Assembly (NCBI GenBank): GCA_023251455.1 | Contig: JAHEYT010000024.1 | Location: 105,219 to 169,218, forward strand | From: Bacteroidota bacterium | GTDB lineage: Bacteria; Bacteroidota; Bacteroidia; Bacteroidales; Prolixibacteraceae | DNA length: 64,000 nucleotides | Direction: 5' to 3' | Shown here: piece by piece, positions 8,539 through 21,087 of the stretch | How the letters are laid out: each line of letters begins with the position of its first letter | How positions within the stretch are numbered: the stretch's first letter is position 1 | The notes under the pieces: model-generated | The model's database searches: none | What the model saw: the letters and a program-made list of their open reading frames with translations, nothing else | What the model was told of the DNA's origin: nothing | Made by a program: the position numbers and the translations under genes

Positions 8539-8773
8539 GTAAATTTTGGAATCAGTTTGCTTTAAAATTCACTTATCTGAAAACAATACCTGCAAAATAG
8601 TCAATTGGTTACTCGACCCGAAAAATAATTTTAGATTTTTTTCCTTCGATGTTTTTTCTTCGATCCTGACTTCATAGCCCTCCATTTCATTCCGGGTCAT
8701 GCTTTTACATTTCGGGGCGTTGCCCTTTAAGGGTTTTCGAAGGTTTGTTCGTCGAATCAGAGTCTATTGAACT

Positions 8774-8802
8774 GCGCTTAGCGGTCCAAAACCGCTAAGT
8801 GC
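8774..8802. other. Hairpin downstream of the GNAT-like gene
   Basis: A 12-bp stem (GCGCTTAGCGGT / ACCGCTAAGTGC, one G-T type mismatch) with a 5-nt loop. It lies 34 bp past the stop of the minus-strand GNAT-like gene, without a T tract on either side. It could be a weak terminator or mRNA 3'-end stabiliser. The rest of the 297-bp gap up to the sigma gene shows no gene. Confidence 0.45.
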
Positions 8803-8835
8803 ATGTAGTAAGAAATGAAACCCTGTGTGGCGAAA

Positions 8836-9315
8836 TTATTTAGCCCATTTATACAGCGGAAGTCCTGCTAATTGAGCGATGGTTTCGGCTGCCAAATCAC
8901 CTTCGGGACTAAATGCCCATACGAATGCAGCTTTCAGCGGGTGATCTTTGCGAATGATTTCAATGGCGGACATCGCCAGGTTTTTAGTAATTCCTTTTCG
9001 GCGGTATTCTTCCAGAACCAGGGCCGAGCACAGGTAAATAGCATCGTATTGAATATTCAACGGGGTCAGGTTGAACAATTCTTTTTCTGAAATCTGATTG
9101 TCCAGAAACCGGTTCATCAATTCGAGTGTGGTGGTGATGAGCAAAACCCAGGCTACCGGACCATTTCCATCGTCGAATGCCGAAACTGTGGCTGGATGCA
9201 TTTTTTGTAGTCGCTCCAATACTTCCGGATTTACATCGAGCTGACTCGGATCACTTTTAACGGCAAAAACTTCGTCTGCCAATTGCACCAACCGTTCAAA
9301 ATTGCTTAAAGTCAT
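8836..9315 (-). CDS. GNAT-like acetyltransferase fold protein
   Basis: A 159-residue cytosolic protein. The segment CSALVLEEYRRKGITKNLA matches the acetyl-CoA-binding motif A of GNAT enzymes (R-x-x-G-x-x-x-x-L). The preceding strand and the FVWAFSPEG strand fit the same fold. The N-terminal half (SQLDVNPEVLERLQKMHP) is unlike typical GNAT proteins and no substrate can be named. Monocistronic, convergent with nothing, and divergent from the DUF2797 gene. Confidence 0.6.
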   Translation of the reverse strand: MTLSNFERLVQLADEVFAVKSDPSQLDVNPEVLERLQKMHPATVSAFDDGNGPVAWVLLITTTLELMNRFLDNQISEKELFNLTPLNIQYDAIYLCSALVLEEYRRKGITKNLAMSAIEIIRKDHPLKAAFVWAFSPEGDLAAETIAQLAGLPLYKWAK

Positions 9316-9454
9316 GCAATAAAATTATAAAATTTATCAATTTGTCGAACACTTTTTCGTTCAAGGTATTGTTGGCCGTCAAACCTTTTCATTCGGGCAA
9401 CTGTTCCATTTCAGCAACAATTCTTTTCTTTGTATTGAAATAAACACAACGAGT

Positions 9455-10258
9455 ATGCTTGCTTCCGGAAATATCATCAAAATGCGGTCGGAATTTGCCG
9501 ATCCGGTTCAGTATTTTTTGCCATTGGGCGAAACAGAATTGCCAATGAACGATTTGATCGGGAAAACGATCAGCATGAAATTTACCGGGCAAATCAACTG
9601 CATCGCGTGCGGCAAGCGTACCAAAACATCTTTCGGACAAGGCTTTTGCTACAACTGCCTGCAAACGGCTCCCGAAGCCAGCGAAACGGTGATGCGTCCC
9701 GAATTGTCGAAAGCGCACCTTGGCATTGCCCGCGATATGGACTGGGCACGTGAACACGACCTGATTGACCATTACGTTTACCTTGCCGTTTCAGGAGAAT
9801 TGAAGGTTGGCGTAACCCGCCATCACCAAGTGCCAACGCGCTGGATCGATCAGGGCGCAAGCGAAGCCATCATTCTGGCGCGGACTCCGAACCGCCACAT
9901 TTCAGGAGTGATTGAAGTTTACCTGAAAAACTTCTTCTCGGACAAGACGAACTGGCGTTCGATGCTTCAGAATAAGGACATTCAGGAATACAACCTTCCG
10001 GAGGAAAAAGAAAAAGCTTACCAATTGCTTCCGGCCGAATTGCAGCAATATTTGCACCCCGACAACCAAATCTGGAAAATGAACTATCCATGTTCCGACT
10101 TTCCGGCAAAAAATACCAGTGTTACGTTTGATAAGGATCCGGAGATTTCAGGAATTCTGAACGGAATAAAAGGGCAATACCTCATTTTTTCGGATGGAAG
10201 AGTGTTGAACATTCGTAAGCACAACGGGTACTTTCTGGAAGTCAGTGTAATTGACTAA
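9455..10258 (+). CDS. DUF2797 domain-containing protein
   Basis: A 267-residue cytosolic protein of the DUF2797 family. Diagnostic blocks are present in order: SGNIIKM at the start, GQINCIACGKRT, GQGFCYNC (together a four-cysteine zinc site), MRPELSKAHLG, and the LKVGVTRHHQVPTRWIDQGA block. The family function is not established. The ATG at 9455 gives the family's usual N-terminus, so the start is well supported. It stands alone, and the downstream ilvE has its own leader. Confidence 0.9.
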   Translation: MLASGNIIKMRSEFADPVQYFLPLGETELPMNDLIGKTISMKFTGQINCIACGKRTKTSFGQGFCYNCLQTAPEASETVMRPELSKAHLGIARDMDWAREHDLIDHYVYLAVSGELKVGVTRHHQVPTRWIDQGASEAIILARTPNRHISGVIEVYLKNFFSDKTNWRSMLQNKDIQEYNLPEEKEKAYQLLPAELQQYLHPDNQIWKMNYPCSDFPAKNTSVTFDKDPEISGILNGIKGQYLIFSDGRVLNIRKHNGYFLEVSVID

Positions 10259-10367
10259 ATTGGTAAATTTAAGGATGCCGGCATTTTGTCCTTCCTTCTC
10301 CGGTTTTTTTTTCGTTAATTTATAACTCCAAAAAGAAACCTTGGATTGACAAACTACTTTTTTGATT

Positions 10368-11387
10368 ATGGAAACTATAGACTGGAAAAATTTGGGCTTT
10401 GGGTACATGAAAACGGATTACAACATCCGCTGTACATACAAAGACGGAGCATGGGGCGAGCTGGAAGTTAGCGACAGCGAAATGGTAACGATGCACATGG
10501 CAGCTACTTGCATTCACTACGGACAGGAATCGTTTGAAGGATTGAAAGCATTTCGCGGAGCCGACAATAAAATACGGGTATTTCGTATGGATGAAAATGC
10601 CAAACGGATGCAGGATTCGAGCGTTGGAACCATGATGGCCATTCTTCCGATTGAAAAATTTGAAGAAGCTGTTATTAAAGCGGTGAAATTGAACGAGCGT
10701 TTTGTGCCGCCTTACGAATCAGGAGCAGCCTTGTATATTCGTCCGTTTTTGTTCGGAACCGGAGCTCAGGTAGGCGTTAAACCTGCTTCAGAATATATGT
10801 TCATTATTTTTGTAACACCTGTAGGACCATATTTTAAAGGAGGTTTCCAAACTACGCCATTCGTCATCATGCGCGAGTTCGACCGTTCGGCGCCGCTCGG
10901 AATGGGAAAATATAAAGTGGGCGGAAATTATGCCGCCAGCCTGGTTGCTGGTGCCAAAGCGCACGAATTGGGTTATTCAAACGTGTTTTATCTCGATGCC
11001 ATCGAAAAGAAATACATCGACGAATGTGGCGCTGCCAATTTCTTCGGAATTAAAAACAACACGTATATCACACCAAAATCGAGTTCAATTTTGCCTTCGA
11101 TAACCAACAAAAGCTTGATGGTTTTGGCCGAAGACATGGGAATGAAGGTGGAACGCCGCCAGATTCCGGTGGAAGAACTAGCCACTTTTGAAGAAGCCGG
11201 TGCCTGCGGAACAGCCGCTGTAATTAGCCCGATTGAACGGATTGACGATTACGACGAGAAAAAATCCTACGTTTTCTCTACCGATGGGAAGCCTGGCCCG
11301 ATCAGCGAAAAACTCTACAAAAAATTGCGCGGCATTCAATATGGCGACGAACCCGATACACACGGTTGGGTTACAATTATTGAATAA
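10368..11387 (+). CDS. ilvE: Branched-chain amino acid aminotransferase (PLP fold type IV)
   Basis: A cytosolic pyridoxal-phosphate enzyme converting 2-oxo acids to leucine, isoleucine and valine. Fold-type IV markers are visible: YGQESFEGLKAF near the start, YIRPFLFG, YKVGGNYAAS (containing the lysine expected to carry PLP), YIDECGAANFF, and the phosphate-binding CGTAAVISPI near the C-terminus. The track begins at a TTG two codons upstream; the ATG at 10368 is preferred. It gives about 339 residues, normal for the family. A terminator follows 24 bp after the stop. Confidence 0.93.
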   Translation: METIDWKNLGFGYMKTDYNIRCTYKDGAWGELEVSDSEMVTMHMAATCIHYGQESFEGLKAFRGADNKIRVFRMDENAKRMQDSSVGTMMAILPIEKFEEAVIKAVKLNERFVPPYESGAALYIRPFLFGTGAQVGVKPASEYMFIIFVTPVGPYFKGGFQTTPFVIMREFDRSAPLGMGKYKVGGNYAASLVAGAKAHELGYSNVFYLDAIEKKYIDECGAANFFGIKNNTYITPKSSSILPSITNKSLMVLAEDMGMKVERRQIPVEELATFEEAGACGTAAVISPIERIDDYDEKKSYVFSTDGKPGPISEKLYKKLRGIQYGDEPDTHGWVTIIE

Positions 11388-11410
11388 ATAAGCACAAAAA
11401 CGATATTTTT

Positions 11411-11444
11411 AAAGCCCTGTTTGGAAGTTCCGAACAGGGCTTTT
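11411..11444 (+). terminator. Terminator after ilvE
   Basis: AAAGCCCTGTT / AACAGGGCTTTT stem with a GGAAGTTCCG-type loop; the 3' arm ends in a short T run. It separates ilvE from the GH2 gene. Confidence 0.8.
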
Positions 11445-11568
11445 GCATTAATCTCCTGAAATCACTTCCCAAAACCTGTTCTGCAACTTATTTTTCGATT
11501 TCACATAAGGGATTTAACGTCTGAACTCGTCTATAATTTGTAATTTGCACACAACCTGAAATCAATAA

Positions 11569-14772
<3,204 letters not shown>

Positions 14773-14790
14773 GTCCAGACATTTTGCAAA

Positions 14791-14831
14791 GAAGCCCTGT
14801 CAGTTTATAATGTCTGACAGGGCTTCTTTTT
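14791..14831. terminator. Bidirectional terminator between GH2 and nadA
   Basis: GAAGCCCTGTCAG / CTGACAGGGCTTC perfect 13-bp stem followed by TTTTTT. It serves the plus-strand GH2 gene and overlaps the end of the convergent nadA. Confidence 0.85.
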
Positions 14832-15832
14832 TATTTCGAGATCTCCAACATTCGGAGAATTGGAAGCTGAGCTTTTCTGATCACTTCATCTGAAAGTGTT
14901 ATTTCAGGCAATTCGTTTTTCAGACAAATGTATAATTTTTGAAGACTGTTCAGTTTCATGTACGAACAATCATTGCAGCCACAGGTTGAATCGATTGATG
15001 GAGCCGGAATAAAAATTTTATCCGGACAGGCTTTGTTCATCTGGTGCAAAATACCGCTTTCGGTGGCCACAATGAATTTCTTCGATTCACTCTTGGTTAC
15101 ATAATTCAGTAGAGCTGTGGTAGAACCAATGTATTTAGCAACCAACAAAACCGGTTTTTCGCACTCCGGATGGGCAATAAATTCGGCATCCGGATGCTGA
15201 TCCATCAACTCGATAATCTTTTCAACCGAATATTTTTCGTGAACCATGCAGGCGCCATCCCAAAGAACCATTTCGCGTCCAGTCAGGCTATTGATGTAGT
15301 TACCCAGGTTTTTATCAGGCGCAAAAATCAGTTTTTGTTCCGGAGGAAAACTGTTGACGATCTTCAGCGCGTTGGCCGAGGTACAAACCACGTCGGTCAT
15401 GGTTTTTAGGTCGGCAGTACAATTGATATACGAAATCACCTGATGGTCGGGGTATTGGGCTTTAAATTCAGCGAATTTATTGGCAGGCGCTGAATCGGCG
15501 AGCGAGCAGCCTGCTTTCAGGTCGGGCAAAATCACCTTTTTTGATGGGTTAATGATTTTTGCAGTTTCTGCCATAAAATGAACACCCACAAAAACAATCA
15601 TGTCAGCTTCAGTTTTGGCAGCTTCCTGCGCTAAACCAAGGCTGTCGCCAACAAAATCAGCTATATCCTGAAGGTCGCTCTCCACATAATAGTGACTAAG
15701 AATGACCGCATTCTTTTCTTTTTTCAAGCGATTGATTTCTTCAACCAGCTTTAATTCCGGACTAATTTGCTCCTCAATAAATCCCTTTTCATCAAGCATT
15801 TGCCGGATTTGTTTTTCTTCCATCACATGCAA
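14831..15832 (-). CDS. nadA: Quinolinate synthase NadA
   Basis: A 333-residue [4Fe-4S] enzyme condensing iminoaspartate and dihydroxyacetone phosphate to quinolinate in de novo NAD synthesis. The three cluster cysteines occur in [18 protein letters not shown] and the [10 protein letters not shown] block. The [25 protein letters not shown] and [13 protein letters not shown] blocks are also typical. The start could be the ATG at 15832 or the second Met three codons in. It is monocistronic, with a perfect -7 box (TAATTTTG) just upstream. nadB/nadC are not in the window. Confidence 0.95.
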   Translation of the reverse strand: MHVMEEKQIRQMLDEKGFIEEQISPELKLVEEINRLKKEKNAVILSHYYVESDLQDIADFVGDSLGLAQEAAKTEADMIVFVGVHFMAETAKIINPSKKVILPDLKAGCSLADSAPANKFAEFKAQYPDHQVISYINCTADLKTMTDVVCTSANALKIVNSFPPEQKLIFAPDKNLGNYINSLTGREMVLWDGACMVHEKYSVEKIIELMDQHPDAEFIAHPECEKPVLLVAKYIGSTTALLNYVTKSESKKFIVATESGILHQMNKACPDKIFIPAPSIDSTCGCNDCSYMKLNSLQKLYICLKNELPEITLSDEVIRKAQLPILRMLEISK

Positions 15833-15845
15833 TTTTTAGTTCGCA

Positions 15846-15853
15846 CAAAATTA
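15846..15853 (-). promoter_or_regulatory. Bacteroidota -7 promoter box for nadA
   Basis: On the minus strand TAATTTTG matches the TAnnTTTG consensus, 13 bp before the nadA ATG. No clear TTTG -33 element is seen. Confidence 0.4.
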
Positions 15854-16308
15854 AGGCTGCAAAAATATGATTTTCGAGTGAAAATGAAATGATAAAATAA
15901 TAATATCGCCTTCCCGATCAACCAACTTCAACCCTTTTGTACCAAGTTATGAATTAAAACAGATCAGAAATCGAATTGTTTGAAGTCAGCATCATTGTAA
16001 CCCGCCGAAAGTCATTCGATTGTTTTATAATAATTTTATTTAGAAATAAAATGATTATCGAATTAAATTTTTAATATTTATTAACACTTTATCAGCAACG
16101 ATCCTGTTCATAACTATCCTTTTGAGAATCAGCAAATAGTTGTAATTTTCAACAGGGAAGAGGGTCCTATTAGACTGCATTTTTATCAGACTTCGGCTGC
16201 TGAATTTAATCGAATTGACACAGAATAGTAACATTATAGTAAGGAACAAATTACACATATTATACATCTATTAACTTTCTTTGTGCAGAAATTAAAATCA
16301 ATTTTTCT
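15854..16308. other. Long AT-rich leader upstream of the Oar-like receptor
   Basis: About 455 bp between nadA and the TonB receptor. It contains a near-consensus TAnCTTTC/TTTG pair close to base 16270-16283, about 30 bp before the receptor ATG. A 70-codon minus-strand ORF there lacks any protein-like pattern. No RNA gene was recognised. Confidence 0.3.
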
Positions 16309-19300
16309 ATGAAAAAGATGCTAAAAGTTTATTTAGTGCTAATTGCATTTTTTGCATTTGTTTTTTCAGGTTATTCGCAGGTTACAACCTCTGGAATTTC
16401 CGGAAAAATTACAGATGCAAACAACGAGGCTCTGCCGGGAGCTACAGTTTTGGCAGTGCATCAGCCTTCTGGTACCCAATATGGTACTATTGCTAATTCG
16501 GAAGGTCGTTTTGCTCTACAAGGAATGCGTTCCGGTGGCCCATACAAGGTAGAAATTTCATTTGTTGGTTATAACAAAGCAACTTATACTGAAATTACAC
16601 TTTACCTTGGAGAATCATTTGTACTTAATGCTTCTCTTAAGGAGCAAAGTGTTGACGTAGCAGAAGTTATTGTTGTTGGATCAAAACCTTCAGCTTTTGG
16701 AACTGGCAAAACAGGAGCTTCAACCAACATTTCAACTGAGCAAATGACTCTTCTTCCATCGATCAACCGCAGTTTGGATGATTTTACCCGTCTTTCACCC
16801 TATTCCGGTGCAGGAAATTCATTCGGCGGACGTGATGGTCGTTTGAATAATGTAACGATTGACGGAGCAAACTTCAATAATAATTTCGGACTAAGTTCCA
16901 GCCTTCCAGGAGGTGGCAACCCGATTTCACTTGATGCGATTGATGAACTTCAGGTAACAATTGCTCCTTATGATGTAAAACAAGCTAACTTTGTAGGTGC
17001 TGGTATCAACGCAATTACCAAAAGTGGTAACAACCAGTTTAAAGGTTCAGCCTATACTTTTATGCGTAACCAGGATTATCGTGGAAATACAGTTGATGGA
17101 TACGATCTTGGTGTTCGTCCGACAGAAAAGACAACAACCACTGGATTTACCTTAGGTGGTCCGATTATCAAAAATAAATTATTCTTCTTTGTTAACGGAG
17201 AGCGCACCAATTCGCCTTCTCCAATTCAGCAGTGGAAGTTGTCGACTGATGGCGTTGCCAATGCCGATCAAAATATCACCCGGGTTACTGCAAACGATAT
17301 GGAAGCATTTAAAACCGGATTGGCTAAATATGGTTATGATCCGGGATCTTATACCGATTATGATGGTGGTAATTTAAATAAAAAAATGCTTGCACGCATC
17401 GACTGGAACATTAACGACAATAACAAATTCACCATTCGTTACAACTACACCAAAAACGTAGCTGATATCCCAACTAATGCAACTTCCACCGCAGCTACAA
17501 AAATGACTTCTGGCCGTATTTCGCAGAATGCAATGTCATTCAGAAACAACAGCTATTCGATGGACAACCTGGTTCATTCATTGACTGCTGAATTGAACAC
17601 ACGCATCAACAACAACATGTCGAATCAACTGTTAGGAACCTTCACCCGTATTGAAGATGTTCGTGGTTCGCTTTCTTCTCCATTTCCACATATCGACATA
17701 ATGAAAGACGGTGACGCCTTTATGTCAGCCGGTTATGAACTTTTTTCATGGAATAATGGTGTAAAAAATAATGTTACAAGTATCGTTGACAACTTCACTT
17801 ATTCTTTAGGTGTACATACTATTACTGCTGGTGCTAGTTATGAAGATCAGTATGTTTCAAATTCTTTCCAACGATTTGGCACTGGTTATTACCGTTTTAA
17901 AAGTCTTGATGACTTTGTTAACGGAGCAACTCCTGAATCATGGGGACTTACCTACGGATACGGTGGTGAATTAAATCCCGTTGCTGATTTACGTTTTGGA
18001 CAACTTTCAATCTATGCCCAGGACGAATGGAATATTACGAAAAACTTTAAATTGACCTATGGTGTTCGTGGCGATTTAACTTCGTACCTGAATGATCTGG
18101 TTGAAAATACCGAAGTATCGAAATTAACTTTCCTTGATAATAGAAAAATTAATACAGGATTGTGGCCAAATTCAAAATTCCTGCTGTCTCCACGTGTTGG
18201 ATTCAGCTATGATGTAAAAGGCGACAAATCATTGAAAGTCAGAGGAGGAACAGGTATTTTTACTGGTCGTATTCCTTTGGTATTCTTCACCAACATGCCA
18301 ACAAACGGAGGTATGGTTCAAAATACTGTAACCAAAAGTGGAGCAACTGCCACTGCAGATTTAGCTAAATTGGTACCAGGTGGTAAAATAATTACAGATG
18401 TAAATGAAATGGTAAGTGTACTTGGATTACCAACGACCGCTACAGCAGCTCTTCCGAGTTCAATTGCAGCTGTTGATCCTGACTTCAAGCTTCCTCAGGT
18501 ATGGAAAAGCACTTTAGCCGTTGATTATCAAATACCAACTTCATTCCCAATGGCTTTGACTCTTGAAGGTATGTATTCTAAAGACATCAATGCTGTTTGT
18601 CAGGTAAACGCCAATATGCCAGATCCGGTTGCCTTAGGTTATAGCCGGTTCAATGGTCCTGATAATCGATACATCTATTCAAGCACCAAGATTAACAGTA
18701 AAGTTACTGATGCAATGGTACTGATGAACACAGATAAAGGTTATGGTTATACACTTAATGCTACCTATACTACTGAGCCTGTTAAGGATTTGAAAATGAT
18801 GTTCGCCTACACTCATACTGTAGTTAAAGAAATTTCGGGTAACCCTGGAAGTCAGGCCAATTCAGCATGGCAAAACCAGGCTTCTGTTGATGGCCCTAAC
18901 CAACTTGGCTTACAAAACTCACAGTATGTAACTCCAAATAAAGTTGTGGGATCGATTAGTTACCGCAAAGCATACGGAAAATATTTCGCAACCAACATTG
19001 GTCTTTATTACAATGGGTTTAATACAGGAAGTTACAGTTGGGTATATTCATCTGACATGAACAAGGACGGTGTAAACAACGACTTAATGTATATTCCTGC
19101 TAGCAAGGATGAAATCCTGTTTAAAGATATTATCGACAGTAAAACAAAAGAAGTCTTCTTTACAGCAGCACAGCAATCTGAAGCATTGTGGAGCTTTATT
19201 GAACAAGATTCATATTTGAGCAAAAATAAAGGTAAATATGCTGAAGCTTATTCCGCAAAAATGCCTTGGGTTAATCGTTTTGACTTAAAAATTGCTCAGG

Positions 19301-19593
19301 ATTTCAGAGTAAAAGCTGGCAAAACATTAAATACTTTACAAATAAGTTTGGATATTCTGAACTTTGGAAACATGCTAAATGATTCATGGGGTGTTACTCA
19401 AACCAGTGCCCCGTCAAATTATGGCAAAATTCTAAAATACGAAAGTGTTGATGCTTCCAATCACCCAATTTATTCTATGTATTACACTACTGTTGATGGC
19501 GTTAAAAAGCTTCCAACAAAATCTTTCAGCGTTTATAATAACCAATCAAACTGCTGGCAGCTTCAACTTGGACTTAGATATATCTTTAACTAG
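16309..19593 (+). CDS. Oar-like TonB-dependent outer-membrane receptor
   Basis: A 1094-residue outer-membrane protein. After a signal peptide (VLIAFFAFVFSGYSQ) comes a carboxypeptidase-regulatory-like domain (SGKITDANNEALPGATVLA, about 29-110). A plug domain follows (STEQMTLLPSINRSLDDFTRLSP and DELQVTIAPYDVKQANFVGAGINAITKSG). The rest is a large beta-barrel with alternating aromatic strands ending in LQLGLRYIFN, the expected C-terminal barrel signal. The NVTIDGANFNN and IAPYDVKQ blocks are those of Oar-type receptors rather than SusC. No SusD partner is adjacent, so it is not part of a classical sugar-uptake pair. Its cargo is unknown; peptides are sometimes proposed. It ends at a good terminator. 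Confidence 0.9.
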   Translation: MKKMLKVYLVLIAFFAFVFSGYSQVTTSGISGKITDANNEALPGATVLAVHQPSGTQYGTIANSEGRFALQGMRSGGPYKVEISFVGYNKATYTEITLYLGESFVLNASLKEQSVDVAEVIVVGSKPSAFGTGKTGASTNISTEQMTLLPSINRSLDDFTRLSPYSGAGNSFGGRDGRLNNVTIDGANFNNNFGLSSSLPGGGNPISLDAIDELQVTIAPYDVKQANFVGAGINAITKSGNNQFKGSAYTFMRNQDYRGNTVDGYDLGVRPTEKTTTTGFTLGGPIIKNKLFFFVNGERTNSPSPIQQWKLSTDGVANADQNITRVTANDMEAFKTGLAKYGYDPGSYTDYDGGNLNKKMLARIDWNINDNNKFTIRYNYTKNVADIPTNATSTAATKMTSGRISQNAMSFRNNSYSMDNLVHSLTAELNTRINNNMSNQLLGTFTRIEDVRGSLSSPFPHIDIMKDGDAFMSAGYELFSWNNGVKNNVTSIVDNFTYSLGVHTITAGASYEDQYVSNSFQRFGTGYYRFKSLDDFVNGATPESWGLTYGYGGELNPVADLRFGQLSIYAQDEWNITKNFKLTYGVRGDLTSYLNDLVENTEVSKLTFLDNRKINTGLWPNSKFLLSPRVGFSYDVKGDKSLKVRGGTGIFTGRIPLVFFTNMPTNGGMVQNTVTKSGATATADLAKLVPGGKIITDVNEMVSVLGLPTTATAALPSSIAAVDPDFKLPQVWKSTLAVDYQIPTSFPMALTLEGMYSKDINAVCQVNANMPDPVALGYSRFNGPDNRYIYSSTKINSKVTDAMVLMNTDKGYGYTLNATYTTEPVKDLKMMFAYTHTVVKEISGNPGSQANSAWQNQASVDGPNQLGLQNSQYVTPNKVVGSISYRKAYGKYFATNIGLYYNGFNTGSYSWVYSSDMNKDGVNNDLMYIPASKDEILFKDIIDSKTKEVFFTAAQQSEALWSFIEQDSYLSKNKGKYAEAYSAKMPWVNRFDLKIAQDFRVKAGKTLNTLQISLDILNFGNMLNDSWGVTQTSAPSNYGKILKYESVDASNHPIYSMYYTTVDGVKKLPTKSFSVYNNQSNCWQLQLGLRYIFN

Positions 19594-19612
19594 TATTAGT
19601 TTAACCAATCAT

Positions 19613-19646
19613 AAAAAAGGGGTCTCCGCACAGAGATCCCTTTTTT
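19613..19646. terminator. Bidirectional terminator between the Oar-like receptor and GH5
   Basis: AAAAAAGGGGTCTC / GAGATCCCTTTTTT stem (one mismatch) with a six-base loop between convergent genes, with T runs in both directions. Confidence 0.8.
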
Positions 19647-19671
19647 CGTTTGGGTAAATGTGAAAAACTTA

Positions 19672-20928
19672 TTATGGCTTCATCCCCATCGCTTTCACAT
19701 AACCTTCATTCACTTTACAATTACTGAATTTGCAGTTTTCAATCAGCTGAAGCATGGCTTTTTTAACCAATTCCTGATCGGGACGGGCTTTCCTTATCTC
19801 ATCAAATCCGTTTCTCGGACTTTCGGTAAATTCGATGATTTTATCCCAATTCTCCGGCTGTACTATATTCATTACTGAGCTTGGATTTCCCATCCGTTTA
19901 AATGGCCAATACGTCCAGCCAATGTTGTTGCGTTCCATTAATCGGGTCCAGGCGCCAATCCATTGATCAGAATTTTCACCGGTTTCGCCCATGTATATTG
20001 GTAAATTCACAGAATCGCGGAAATTGACAAAATCCTGAATGTTGGCCTGCAAAGTGTCGCACCAATAGCGGTGACAGGTGTACATCAATTTATCGTCGAA
20101 CTTCGAATCGTGAAAAACGGTGAAGTTGCTGTTCCATTGAGCGCCTCCCAACAAAACAATGTGGTTTTTATCCACTTCGCGAATGGCAGCTACAGCGCGT
20201 TTATATATAGGTTCTAGCGCGGCATTCAGCTTTTCTTTTTCGTCGGGAAAGTAGGTAGCAATAGGTTCGTTCAATAAATCGTAACCCAGAATAACCGGTT
20301 CATTTTTGTAGTGGTCAGCAATCCTCTTCCAGATTTCGGTGAATTGTTGCTGACTGGTTTCGCTGGTCATCAACCACGGATAGCCATAACTGTCGTCGAT
20401 GTTATCACCGGTTTGCCCGCCCGGTGCATCGTGCATGTCCAGAATCAGGTAAATATCCGACTCGCGACACCACGACACCAAGCTATCCAAACGCTGAAAC
20501 CCATCCTGATTGGAGTTCAACCCCATGTAATCTTCATCGGTAAATAACTTGTAGTGAAACGGTATCCGAATGGTATTCATCCCTGTTTTGCGAATGTAAC
20601 GAATGTCGTTGCGGGTAATATAATTGTCCTTAAACTGCTTCCAGAACTCGTTGGTAAAATCGGGGCTCACCATTTCGCAAAATGCCTGATTGATCAAACG
20701 GGCTGAACTTGTTTTCTTAAACCCGAACATGTAGCCTTCAGGGTTGAGCCAATTGCCCAGATTGATGCCTTGAATGAAAATTTTTTTGCCATCAGGAGTA
20801 ATCAGGTTTTGCCCTTCAACTTTGATGAAGCTCTGATTCACTGACGATTCGGGTTTAATAGCCGGACTGCAGGCGGATAAAAATAGAATTCCAGCCAGAA
20901 AGAAATTGAATAACAGATTTTTAGTCAT
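19672..20928 (-). CDS. GH5 family cellulase-like hydrolase (lipoprotein)
   Basis: A 418-residue surface or periplasmic lipoprotein: signal peptide with lipobox LSAC (Cys about 20) and a polar linker. A GH5-type TIM barrel follows: IQGINLGNWLNPEGYM, MNTIRIPFHYKLF, ILDMHDAPGG, the acid/base Glu in YDLLNEP and the nucleophile in YMGETGENSDQW. The IQGINLGNWL and LDMHDAPGG motifs fit exo-glucanase or endoglucanase-like GH5 subfamilies. It is probably a beta-glucan or manno-glucan hydrolase. It is monocistronic and convergent with the Oar-like receptor. Substrate specificity cannot be read. Confidence 0.88.
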   Translation of the reverse strand: MTKNLLFNFFLAGILFLSACSPAIKPESSVNQSFIKVEGQNLITPDGKKIFIQGINLGNWLNPEGYMFGFKKTSSARLINQAFCEMVSPDFTNEFWKQFKDNYITRNDIRYIRKTGMNTIRIPFHYKLFTDEDYMGLNSNQDGFQRLDSLVSWCRESDIYLILDMHDAPGGQTGDNIDDSYGYPWLMTSETSQQQFTEIWKRIADHYKNEPVILGYDLLNEPIATYFPDEKEKLNAALEPIYKRAVAAIREVDKNHIVLLGGAQWNSNFTVFHDSKFDDKLMYTCHRYWCDTLQANIQDFVNFRDSVNLPIYMGETGENSDQWIGAWTRLMERNNIGWTYWPFKRMGNPSSVMNIVQPENWDKIIEFTESPRNGFDEIRKARPDQELVKKAMLQLIENCKFSNCKVNEGYVKAMGMKP

Positions 20929-21012
20929 GTTGATTTTGGTTTGTGGTTAGTAAATTCAGGATAAAGTTATCGAATATTTTAATTGCTGATATTCGTTCTG
21001 TAAATGACAAAA

Positions 21013-21047
21013 AAAAGACAGTTTTCCGAGTTCGAAAAACTGTCTTT
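21013..21047 (-). terminator. Terminator after the M23 peptidase gene
   Basis: AAAGACAGTTTT / AAAACTGTCTTT stem, followed on the minus strand by a run of Ts. It lies about 40 bp past the peptidase stop codon. Confidence 0.8.
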
Positions 21048-21087
21048 CCTATATCCGGATTGATTTTCCGGAGAAATTAATATTGCT

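Noticed and set aside
16055-16267. 70-codon minus ORF upstream of the Oar-like receptor
   Set aside because: Low-complexity AT-rich sequence, no recognisable domain, lies in a promoter/leader region.
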